Origin: Deltaproteobacteria bacterium
GTDB taxonomy: Bacteria > Desulfobacterota > Desulfovibrionia > Desulfovibrionales > Desulfovibrionaceae
Direction: 5' to 3'
DNA length: 16,334 nt
Assembly (NCBI GenBank): GCA_031280335.1
Contig: JAITGZ010000263.1
Location: 1-16,334, forward strand
The position numbers were made by a program, and so were the translations under genes. The notes beneath the pieces were generated by a model that worked only from the letters and a program-made list of their open reading frames with translations, searched no databases and had not been told where the DNA came from. Below, in pieces: positions 6,938 to 14,900 of the stretch. Within the stretch, counting starts at the first letter, position 1. Every line of letters begins with the position of its first letter.

Positions 6938-9751
6938 ATGCTCCTGCCGGACAGGGAACGCCAGCTTTTTTTAATGGACGGCTCCGCCTATATTTTTCGC
7001 GGTTTTTATGCCAATCCCAACATGAGCCGTTCCGACGGCGCGTCCACCAGCGTCCTGTACATGGTCTTGCGCCTGCTCTTTAAAATCGTGCGGGAAAAAA
7101 CCCCGGCCCGCTTCGCCTTTGTGCTGGACGGCAGGGGGCCGAACTTCAGGCACCGTCTTTATGCCGACTATAAAGCCAACCGCCAGAGTACGCCCGAACC
7201 CCTGGCCGCGCAGATTGCGCCTCTGTGCGCGGCCATACGCGCCCTGGGGCTGGCGCTGATCGTTTCGGAAGACTGCGAGGCGGATGACTGCATCGCCTCA
7301 CTGGCTTGGCGTTTCAACCCTTCCATGCCGGTAACCATCCTGGGGGCGGATAAAGACCTGCGCCAATGTCTCGGCCCCCGCGTCTCCATCTGGGACCCGG
7401 CGGGCAAAGAAGGCAAACTGCTCACCTTGCGGGACTTTGAGCGCGAGCAGGGTTTTGCGCCGGAATATTGGCCGGATTACCAGGCGCTGCTGGGCGATGC
7501 CAGCGACAATATCCCCGGCGTGCCCGGCATAGGCCCCAAGGGGGCGAACACACTCCTGCGCGAATTTCGCGGCCTGGAGGATATCTTCAGCCGCCTGACC
7601 GCCGTGCCGCCCCCCCTGCGTAAAAAACTTGAAGGGCAGGCGGAGCGGGCCTACCTGGCCCGTGAACTGACCAGGTTGCAGCGCGACCGCTGCCCTGAAG
7701 TTGACTTGGATGCCCTGCGCCCGCTCCCGCCGCAAGAAAAGGAACTGCTCGCCCTGCTGCGCGCCCATGAGCTGAGTTCGCTGGAGCGGGAGTTTCTTTC
7801 CATGCGCCGCATGGACTCCATGGCGGCGGAAAAAAAAGGATTCTCGCGTAACCCCGAACTGGGCGCGGCCTTCAGGCATGACCCCACGCCCACAGCGCCG
7901 CAGCGCGGCGCAAGCTCCCAAGAACCCTCCGCCGAGGCCCCCCGCCCCCAAAAAACGGAAGAAGAGCGCACGCCCGCCGCCGCTTCTTCGCCTTGCCCAA
8001 ACCTTAACCAAAGCCGGCAGGACACTCTTTTATCCGTTCTGCAAACCCCCGCCATACCGAATGCGGAAAGCCTGCCCGTCATGGCGGACGCGGCAGATCT
8101 GCCGGAGGCGGAGTCCCTGGCCCTGCTGCCCCTGAGCGGAGCGGAACGCTCCGCGCGCCTGTTCATCAGCGACGGGCGGCGGGAACTGCTTTGCTCCCAT
8201 GCGGATGCCTCCGGGGCGGCGCTTGTGCCGGGCCTGGCCGAAGCCCTGGCTTCGCGCCCAAGACTGCGCCTGGTCGTGCCGGAATTCAAACGGCGCTGCG
8301 AAGAGTTCCCGGCCCTGCGCCGCATCCCTCTGGAGCGGGTGTTCGACCCCAGCCTGGCCGCCTGGCTGCTCAGCCCTGAAGAGTACGACTACAGCTTCGG
8401 ACACTTGCTGCGCCGCTGGGGGCAGGAACTGGAACAGTCCGGCGCGTCCCCGGCGCGTCCGGGGGCTTTGGCTCTGGCCCTGCGCGATATCATGGAACAA
8501 AAGCTGGAGTCCAGGCATCAGCACAACCTGCTGCGCGAGATGGAAATGCCGCTGATCCCCGTATTGCTGGATATGCAGGAGGCCGGCCTGGGCATTGATC
8601 GGGCGGCCTTTAAAAATTTTTTGGATGAGTCCCAGGCAGAGCTGGAAAGCCTGACCAAAAACATCCACGCCGCCGCCGGACGGGAGTTCAACATCCGCTC
8701 CACCCGGCAACTGGGGGATGTTCTCTATGCCCTGCTTGAGCTGCCCAAAGCGCGCAAGACCGCCGGGGGGCAGCTTTCCACCGCTGTGGACGCCCTGGAA
8801 AAACTCCAGGGACGGCACCCCATAGTACAACTTATCCTGGACTATCGCAGACTGGAAAAACTGCGCTCCACCTATCTGGAGCCCCTGCCCCGCCTGGCCG
8901 ACGCCCAAGACCGCCTGCACACCAGCTTTAACCAAAGCGCCACCGCCACCGGCCGCCTTTCTTCCAGCGCGCCCAATCTGCAAAATATTCCGGTACGCGG
9001 GCCCCAGGGTATGCGTATGCGCGCCTGCTTTACCGCCGCCCCGGGCAAATTGCTGGTTTCCGCCGATTATTCGCAGATCGAACTGCGCGTTCTGGCCCAT
9101 CTGGCCCATGACCCCACCCTGCTCGAAGCCTTCCGCCGGGGCGAAGACATCCACAGCCGCACCGCCGCCCTGCTCTTTGACCTGCCTGCGGAAAAAATAT
9201 CCCCGGATCAGCGCCGCAGCGCCAAAACCATCAATTTCGGCCTGATTTACGGCATGGGCGCGCAGAAACTGGCCCAGGATCTGGGAATAAGCATGAAAGA
9301 AGCCAAAGAATTCATCGCCCGCTACTTTGAGCGGCTGGAGGCCCTGCGCGCCTACTTTGACCGCACCGAGCAGGACGCGGGCAGAGACGGCTTTGTCAGC
9401 ACCATGACCGGACGCCGCCGCTTCTGCCCGGATATTCTTTCCGCCAACCGCCAATTGCGCTCCCAGGCCAGACGGCAGGCCATCAATACCTGCATCCAGG
9501 GGAGCGCGGCCGATATTATCAAAATGGCCATGCTGGCCGTGGCCGAAGATGCTGAACTGCGCGCGCTGGGTGCCAGACTGGTGCTGCAGATCCATGACGA
9601 ACTTTTGCTGGAATGCCCATCCGAACACGCCCGCAAAGCGGGAGAAAGACTGGCCGCCATAATGTCCGGCGTAACGCCGGGCGGGCGGCCCCTCTCCGTG
9701 CCCCTGGCCGTGGATTACGGCTGCGGCTCCACCTGGGCCGAAGCGCACTGA
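6938..9751 (+). CDS. polA: DNA polymerase I with degenerate proofreading domain
   Basis: A 937-residue family A polymerase. The N-terminal 5' nuclease domain (about 1-290) shows FLMDGSAY, the acidic group ECEADD-like EDCEADD (111-117), GADKDL and the helix-hairpin-helix region GVPGIGPKGA. A Pro/Ala-rich linker follows (about 295-375). The 3'-5' exonuclease region (about 375-545) lacks the catalytic acids: the expected DxE motif reads LALLPLSG and the later Asp motifs are absent, as in Taq-like enzymes. The polymerase domain has motif A DYSQIELR (D710), motif B RRSAKTINFGLIYG (K763) and motif C QIHDE (D887), all intact. It should fill gaps and process Okazaki fragments but not proofread. The start at 6938 has AAGGA upstream. 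Confidence 0.97.
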   Translation: MLLPDRERQLFLMDGSAYIFRGFYANPNMSRSDGASTSVLYMVLRLLFKIVREKTPARFAFVLDGRGPNFRHRLYADYKANRQSTPEPLAAQIAPLCAAIRALGLALIVSEDCEADDCIASLAWRFNPSMPVTILGADKDLRQCLGPRVSIWDPAGKEGKLLTLRDFEREQGFAPEYWPDYQALLGDASDNIPGVPGIGPKGANTLLREFRGLEDIFSRLTAVPPPLRKKLEGQAERAYLARELTRLQRDRCPEVDLDALRPLPPQEKELLALLRAHELSSLEREFLSMRRMDSMAAEKKGFSRNPELGAAFRHDPTPTAPQRGASSQEPSAEAPRPQKTEEERTPAAASSPCPNLNQSRQDTLLSVLQTPAIPNAESLPVMADAADLPEAESLALLPLSGAERSARLFISDGRRELLCSHADASGAALVPGLAEALASRPRLRLVVPEFKRRCEEFPALRRIPLERVFDPSLAAWLLSPEEYDYSFGHLLRRWGQELEQSGASPARPGALALALRDIMEQKLESRHQHNLLREMEMPLIPVLLDMQEAGLGIDRAAFKNFLDESQAELESLTKNIHAAAGREFNIRSTRQLGDVLYALLELPKARKTAGGQLSTAVDALEKLQGRHPIVQLILDYRRLEKLRSTYLEPLPRLADAQDRLHTSFNQSATATGRLSSSAPNLQNIPVRGPQGMRMRACFTAAPGKLLVSADYSQIELRVLAHLAHDPTLLEAFRRGEDIHSRTAALLFDLPAEKISPDQRRSAKTINFGLIYGMGAQKLAQDLGISMKEAKEFIARYFERLEALRAYFDRTEQDAGRDGFVSTMTGRRRFCPDILSANRQLRSQARRQAINTCIQGSAADIIKMAMLAVAEDAELRALGARLVLQIHDELLLECPSEHARKAGERLAAIMSGVTPGGRPLSVPLAVDYGCGSTWAEAH

Positions 9752-9777
9752 CCCGCGTTACGGCAGCAATGGAACAA

Positions 9778-9897
9778 ATTAACTTTGAGATTATTGGGGC
9801 TATCGCCCCAAGCCCCATCCGGGGGGAATGATTCCCCCCGGTCCCCCTCGGCATTGAGCCAAAGTTCACTTTCGCCGCAGAGCGTCTCAAAGTTAAT
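9778..9897. mobile_element. 120-bp MITE-like element with 13-bp perfect terminal inverted repeats
   Basis: ATTAACTTTGAGA (9778-9790) is repeated exactly in reverse complement as TCTCAAAGTTAAT (9885-9897). The interior holds repeat copy B, including a 23-base palindrome (9819-9841, 11-base arms). It has no coding capacity. The structure suggests a non-autonomous transposable element or large terminator-like cruciform placed 26 bases after polA. A target-site duplication is not clear, so the mobile origin is inference. Confidence 0.5.
9796..9854 (+). repeat. GC-rich palindromic repeat, copy B (59 bp), downstream of polA
   Basis: Matches copy A (4951-5009, - strand) at about 53 of 59 positions. 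It holds the stem GGGGC/GCCCC (9796-9800 with 9805-9809) followed by a near-perfect palindrome at 9819-9841. A shorter, diverged relative (copy C) lies at 11857-11888. It sits inside the 120-bp element at 9778-9897. Confidence 0.7.
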
Positions 9898-9917
9898 ATG
9901 CTCTGACTGTCGCCAAG

Positions 9918-9940
9918 GAGGGCACCCTTAGGGTTCCCTC
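9918..9940 (+). other. Stem-loop in the polA to glutamate synthase gap
   Basis: GAGGGCACCC (9918-9927) pairs with GGGTTCCCTC (9931-9940) around TTA, with one mismatch. No T-run follows. It could be a stand-alone terminator remnant or a 5' regulatory structure. The remainder of the 359-base gap (9941-10110) shows only a possible promoter. Confidence 0.4.
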
Positions 9941-10005
9941 GCCGATATTATATGTGCCTGACCGCAGAGGATTAGCTTGCAAATCATTGCAGGGCGGTTT
10001 AATTC

Positions 10006-10035
10006 TTGCGAAGTTTGCGTGTTCCGGAGTAATTC
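10006..10035 (+). promoter_or_regulatory. Possible promoter of the glutamate synthase-like gene
   Basis: TTGCGA (10006-10011) and TAATTC (10030-10035) are spaced by 18 bases, about 75 bases before the start codon at 10111. The -10 match is weak. No riboswitch could be recognised in the leader. Confidence 0.22.
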
Positions 10036-10110
10036 CACTCTGAGATTGCCCCCTGTTTTCAGAGGCTGTATGTAAACGATCTGAAATACCACAAAAGCGA
10101 GGAGAGAATC

Positions 10111-11745
10111 ATGATGCAATGGCCCAAGAGCAATGACGCGCTGGGTACGATTAACCGGGGCAACCCCGCTGAATCCGGCCTGTGTACCCTGTGCAGGGCG
10201 GACTGTGCCGGCAAATGCGAAACTTGGCTTTCCAGCCTGCGCGGGCGCGATACCCTTTATCCGCGTGACTTCGGCATAATCACCGCCGGCGCGGAAAACA
10301 CCCTGAGCCAGGGCTGCTGCTACTCCGCCCTGCGCATCCAAGGCTACCACTATGGGGCCTTTGGCGAAAGCTTCAAAGCCCCCAAGGGCGACGTACTCTT
10401 TACCGATGTAAACCTTGAAACCTCCTTCGGCCGCAAGCAGCCGGTCAAATGCCGTTACCCCTTTGTTACCGGCGCCCTGGGTTCCACGGCCATCGCCGCC
10501 AGATACTGGGATTCTTTCGCCAGCGGCAGCGCCCTGTGCGGCATACCCATCGTGGTGGGTGAAAACGTGGTGGGCATTGACCGCAAGGCGGAAATCGCGG
10601 GCGGCAAAATAAGCAAAGCCCCGGAGCTGGACCGCCGCATCGAAACCTACCTGCGCTACTATGACGGCTACGGCGCCATCCTGGTGCAGCTTAATGTGGA
10701 AGACGCCCGCAACGGTGTGGCGGAATACGTCATGGACAAGTTCGGCGACAAGGTCGCCATTGAACTTAAATGGGGGCAGGGGGCCAAGGACATAGGCGGT
10801 GAAATCGCCGTCAAAGACATTGAGTACGCCAAATTTTTACAGCAACGCGGCTATCTGCTCGACCCGGACCCCAGCGGCGAAGCGGCCCGGGCCGCCGCGC
10901 AAAACGGACAGGCGCAGCATTTTGCCCGGCACAGCCGCCTGGGCTACACCAACCTGCACAGCTACGCGGAAGTGCGCAAGGATTTTCTGACCGCCGTGAA
11001 ACGCCTGCGTAAACTGGGCTTTAAACACATCACCCTGAAAACCGGGGCCTACGGCATGGAAGGCCTGGCCATGGCCATGCGCCTGGCCGCCGACGCGGAC
11101 CTGGACCTTTTGAGCGTTGACGGCGCGGGCGGCGGCACGGGCATGTCCCCCTGGGACATGATGGAACACTGGGGCGTACCCTCGCTGCAACTGCACACCA
11201 AGGCCCATGAATACGCCACCCTGCTTGCGGCGCGCGGCATCAAGCCCGTTGACATGAGCTTCGGCGGCGGCTTTGCCCGCTCCAGCGCCATCTTCAAGGG
11301 TCTGGCCCTGGGCGCGCCCTTCGCCAAGCTGATCATCATGGGCCGGGCCATGATGATCCCCGGCTTCCTCGGCTCCAACATCGAAGGCGTACTCAAGCCC
11401 GCCAACAAGGCCAAAGTGAACGGCAACTGGGACGAACTGCCCAAAAGCGTCAGCCAGTACGGCAATACCCCCGAAAGCATCTTTGCCGGCTACTACTCCC
11501 TGCGCGACAAGATCGGCACCCAGGCCGTCAAAGAAGTCCCCTTCGGCGCCATAGCCATGTGGACCCTGGTGGATAAACTGGCCGCCGGACTGCAACAGTT
11601 CATGGCCGGCTGCCGCCGCTTTACCCTCAAAGAAATACGCCGCGAAGACATCGCCGCCGGCAACTACGAACTGGCCAGAGAAACCGGCCTGCAACACATC
11701 TGCGACGCCCGCGACGAAGCGGCCAAGTCCATCCTGAACTCCTGA
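10111..11745 (+). CDS. FMN-binding glutamate synthase domain protein (stand-alone GltB central domain)
   Basis: A 544-residue protein corresponding to the FMN-binding TIM-barrel domain of glutamate synthase. Visible motifs are LKTGAYGMEGLAMAMRLA (309-326) and the glycine-rich DGAGGGTGMSPW (337-348), equivalent to the GGGTGASP loop of GltB, then SFGGGFARSSAIFKGLALGA (383-402). It lacks the N-terminal glutaminase and C-terminal GltB domains, so if it makes glutamate it needs partner proteins, which are not adjacent. Near the N-terminus C25, C28, C32 and C36 form CxxCxxxCxxxC, possibly an Fe-S or zinc site. Start: ATG ATG at 10111 with GAGGAGA at 10099-10105. It appears to be a single-gene unit. 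The family is well supported; the substrate is not certain. Confidence 0.85.
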   Translation: MMQWPKSNDALGTINRGNPAESGLCTLCRADCAGKCETWLSSLRGRDTLYPRDFGIITAGAENTLSQGCCYSALRIQGYHYGAFGESFKAPKGDVLFTDVNLETSFGRKQPVKCRYPFVTGALGSTAIAARYWDSFASGSALCGIPIVVGENVVGIDRKAEIAGGKISKAPELDRRIETYLRYYDGYGAILVQLNVEDARNGVAEYVMDKFGDKVAIELKWGQGAKDIGGEIAVKDIEYAKFLQQRGYLLDPDPSGEAARAAAQNGQAQHFARHSRLGYTNLHSYAEVRKDFLTAVKRLRKLGFKHITLKTGAYGMEGLAMAMRLAADADLDLLSVDGAGGGTGMSPWDMMEHWGVPSLQLHTKAHEYATLLAARGIKPVDMSFGGGFARSSAIFKGLALGAPFAKLIIMGRAMMIPGFLGSNIEGVLKPANKAKVNGNWDELPKSVSQYGNTPESIFAGYYSLRDKIGTQAVKEVPFGAIAMWTLVDKLAAGLQQFMAGCRRFTLKEIRREDIAAGNYELARETGLQHICDARDEAAKSILNS

Positions 11746-11760
11746 ACGCAATTAAAACCC

Positions 11761-11789
11761 GTGCCGGGGGCTGGCTCCGCCCCCGGCAC
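11761..11789 (+). terminator. Strong GC hairpin after the glutamate synthase-like gene
   Basis: GTGCCGGGGG (11761-11770) pairs with CCCCCGGCAC (11780-11789), a 10-base perfect stem beginning 15 bases after the stop codon. The T-run lies on the opposite strand (complement of AATTAAAA), so on the + strand it is a hairpin without a classical U-tract. It probably ends or protects the mRNA and separates this gene from cas9. Confidence 0.45.
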
Positions 11790-11806
11790 CCCCACCTAAC
11801 CCGGAT

Positions 11807-11834
11807 TTGCATGAGCAAGCACGAAAGTATTTTT
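11807..11834 (+). promoter_or_regulatory. Possible cas9 promoter
   Basis: TTGCAT (11807-11812) and TATTTT (11829-11834) are spaced by 16 bases. Transcription would start just inside the MITE-like element at 11836-11940 and give a leader of roughly 125 nt. This is weak pattern evidence. Confidence 0.22.
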
Positions 11835-11835
11835 T

Positions 11836-11940
11836 TAGGGAAACACTGATTAATTCGGGGTTCCGCCCCGAACCCCGCTGGGGGGAATAAGAAAGGGTAA
11901 TGGCAAGGCACCCTCAAGAGAATAAATCAGCGTTTCCTTA
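11836..11940. mobile_element. 105-bp MITE-like element directly upstream of cas9
   Basis: Terminal inverted repeats of 21 bases match at 18 positions: 11836-11856 begins TAGGGAAACACTGATT, and the complement of 11920-11940 begins TAAGGAAACGCTGATT. Inside is a stem-loop, CGGGGTTC with GAACCCCG (from 11856), belonging to the GC-rich repeat family (copy C, 11857-11888). It encodes nothing. TTA occurs at both outer edges (11835-11837 and 11938-11940), consistent with a TA or TTA target duplication. It ends 26 bases before the cas9 start codon, so it forms most of the cas9 leader. Confidence 0.6.
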
Positions 11941-11966
11941 GATCTAAACCACAGCAGGAAAACTGA

Positions 11967-14900
11967 ATGAACCTCCATAATGATGCGGAAAACACACAAT
12001 TTGACTGCCGGTCCAGCGACCTGCGGAAACATGTGAAGCACTGGTACCTGGGTTTGGACATCGGCACAAACTCTGTAGGTTTTTCCGCGACCGACAGAGA
12101 ATATACCATCCTGACCAAGGGCGGTAAACTGCAATGCGGGGCAAGGCTTTTTGAAGACGCTGAAGACGCTTCTACCCGTAGAAAATTCCGTTCTTCACGC
12201 CGCCGCTTCGCTCGTCGCAAGGTTCGCATTGATTTGCTGCAAGAGCTGTTTAACGAGGAAATTGCCGGTAAAGACCCGGCGTTCTTCATTCGCCTGAACG
12301 AGAGTTCGCTGCATCTGGAAGACAAGAGCGCCGGAGAAAAATATCCGCTTTTTACCGACAGGAATTTTACCGACAGGGAATATTATCGCCGCTTCCCGAC
12401 GATCTGGCATTTGCGTAAACATCTGCGTGAAAATGACGAAACGGACATTCGTCTGCTTTATCTTGCCTGCCACCACCTTGTAAAATATCGCGGACATTTT
12501 TTGTTCGCGGAATTCAACTCCGGCCGCTCTGACAGCAGCTACGGGAAGATCATCGACGACATCAACAAGTTCATGCCAGACAACGACCTCGCTTTCGACA
12601 CTGCCCATGTCGGCAAGATTCCCGGCATTGTCGCGGATCGGAGCAAATCGTCCGCAAAACAGTGGGACGATATCAGCAAGATACTCAATCCCGGCAATGA
12701 CAAAATGCTGGGCAGCATCTTCTCTGCAATCCGGGGCAACAAAATTCGGCTTTCAAAAATATGGAACGATTTGGACGATGCGGAAAAAGAACTGAAAGAT
12801 GAACTCAAGGATTTCCAATTTTCGTCAGAAAAATATGAGGAATGTCTTTTGCTGGCCGAAACTGTGCTGAACGACGAGCAGCTTGAATTTATCGCCCTGC
12901 TTAAATCATTTTATGATCTGGTTATGCTCGACAGTGTTATGGCGGGCGCGTCCTCAATTTCCGAGGCCATGGTCATGCGATGGCAGGAACATAAAGACGA
13001 ACTGAAGCTGCTGAAAACGTTTATCAAAACGCACCTGCCATCCGAATATGACAGCATGTTCCGCAAGAACACCGAATACAAGGATAAAGGTTTCGCCCAT
13101 GCGTCTTATGCGAACTACATAGGCTCGAACATCGCTCACGGCAAGAAATCGCTGTCGCACTTCGTTATGTGCGCTGCCAAAGGCAGGGAGCCGGTGACGG
13201 CAAGTCATGAGGAATTTCTGAAATACGTTGGAGCCGTTCTGGAGAAAGCGAAAAATAAAGACGGCTACAGCGCGCTTAAGGAAAAAATAGAAAACAAGAC
13301 ACTTTGCCGTATCCATAACACGCAAGACAATTCCTATATTCCGCATCAACTGAACAAAGAAGAACTGCGGGCCATACTTGAGCGCCAGAAAAACAATTTC
13401 ATGTTTCTGGGGAATGCCGATTCTTATAGTTCTGTCAGCGACAAGATCATTTCGCTCCTGACATTTCGTATCCCGTATTATGTAGGGCCGCTGTCGGATA
13501 AGGACAAGGGCAGGTTTGCGTGGATCGAAAAACGCCAGGGCCAGGAAAAGGTCAAGGTTACGCCCTGGAACTTTGTTGAGGTTGTCGATACGGCGGCATG
13601 CGGCGAAACGTTTATCACCCGCATGACCGCCAAGTGTACTTGGCTCAAATCCGAAGATGTCATCCCGAAGCAGAGTCTGCTGTATCAAAAATATATGCTG
13701 CTCAATGAGCTGAACAACCTCAAGCTCAATGGCAACCGCATAGATCAGGATATGAAACAGTTCCTGTATAACGGCATCTGTCAAAAGGAAACGTCGCTCT
13801 CGAAAGCGAAAATCAAGAAATATCTGGTGGATCACGGCAAAATTCAGCGTACCGACACTGTGGGTCAAGAAAGTGAAAACGACGCGGCGTTCCATGCTTC
13901 GTTGGCATCGCTTATCAAGTTCAGGTCGATTTTAGGTTCCAAAATAGACGAGCGAATGTGCGAGGACATTATCAAATGGCACACGATTTTTGGTGACGAG
14001 AAAACGCCTGTCAGGCGTAAAATCGAGGCATCTTACCGCTCCAGGCTGAACGATGATCAACTGGAGAAACTCGTCAAACTCACTTTTAAGGGATGGAGCA
14101 GGTTTTCAGGCAAATTCCTTGAAGGCATTGCCGCTGCCGATAAAAAAACGGGCGAAACGCTGACCATTATCCGCCTGCTCGAAGACACCACGCTGAACCT
14201 GATGGAAATTCTTAACAGCAAGGCCTGCGAGCCGGCATTTCTTGAGACCGTGGAAAAAGAAAACGCGGGCGGCAATCCCGCCCTTGATTACGACGGCCTT
14301 GTTAAGGGCCTGTACTGCTCGCCAACCGTCAAGCGGTCTATTTGGCAGGCGATGCTCATCTGCAGGGAACTCAAAAAGATTAACGGCTCCGCCCCGGAAA
14401 AGGTGTTCATTGAAGTAACTCGCGGCAAGGATAAAAAACAGAAAGGCAAAATGAAGACAAGCCGCCGTGAACGGATTAAAGCGTTACTGAATCAGGCCGC
14501 GAGAGATTGTGCGGATATCACAGCCATGAAGCGGGAGCTGGACAACAGACCGGACGAAAAGGAATTCCGTTCTGACCGTTTGTATTTATATTTCACGCAA
14601 CTCGGCAAATGCATGTACAGCGGCGAGGCGATTTCGCTTGCCGATCTCAACAACGACAACCTTTACGACATTGACCACATCTATCCGCAAAGCAAAATCA
14701 AGGACGACAGCATGACGAACCGCGTCCTGGTCAAACGCAGCCTCAACGCGGCCAGGGGCAACAATTATCCGCTTGACCCACGCATTCAGTCGGAAAGGCG
14801 GGAATTTTGGAGCTGTCTGAGAGACAAAGGCTTTATTTCCGCTGAAAAATACAGCCGGTTGATATGTACACACCCTCTGAGCGCCGACATTATCGGCGGG

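Noticed and set aside
8030..9748. Long - strand open frame opposite polA (572 codons), and similar ones at 3317-4384, 1833-2525 and 10837-11751
   Set aside because: They lie opposite well-supported genes and have low-complexity Gly/Gln/His/Phe-rich translations, typical of GC-rich antisense shadows.
12033..12035. Alternative GTG start of cas9 nearer to RuvC-I
   Set aside because: No ribosome binding site precedes it, whereas the ATG at 11967 has AGGA upstream.
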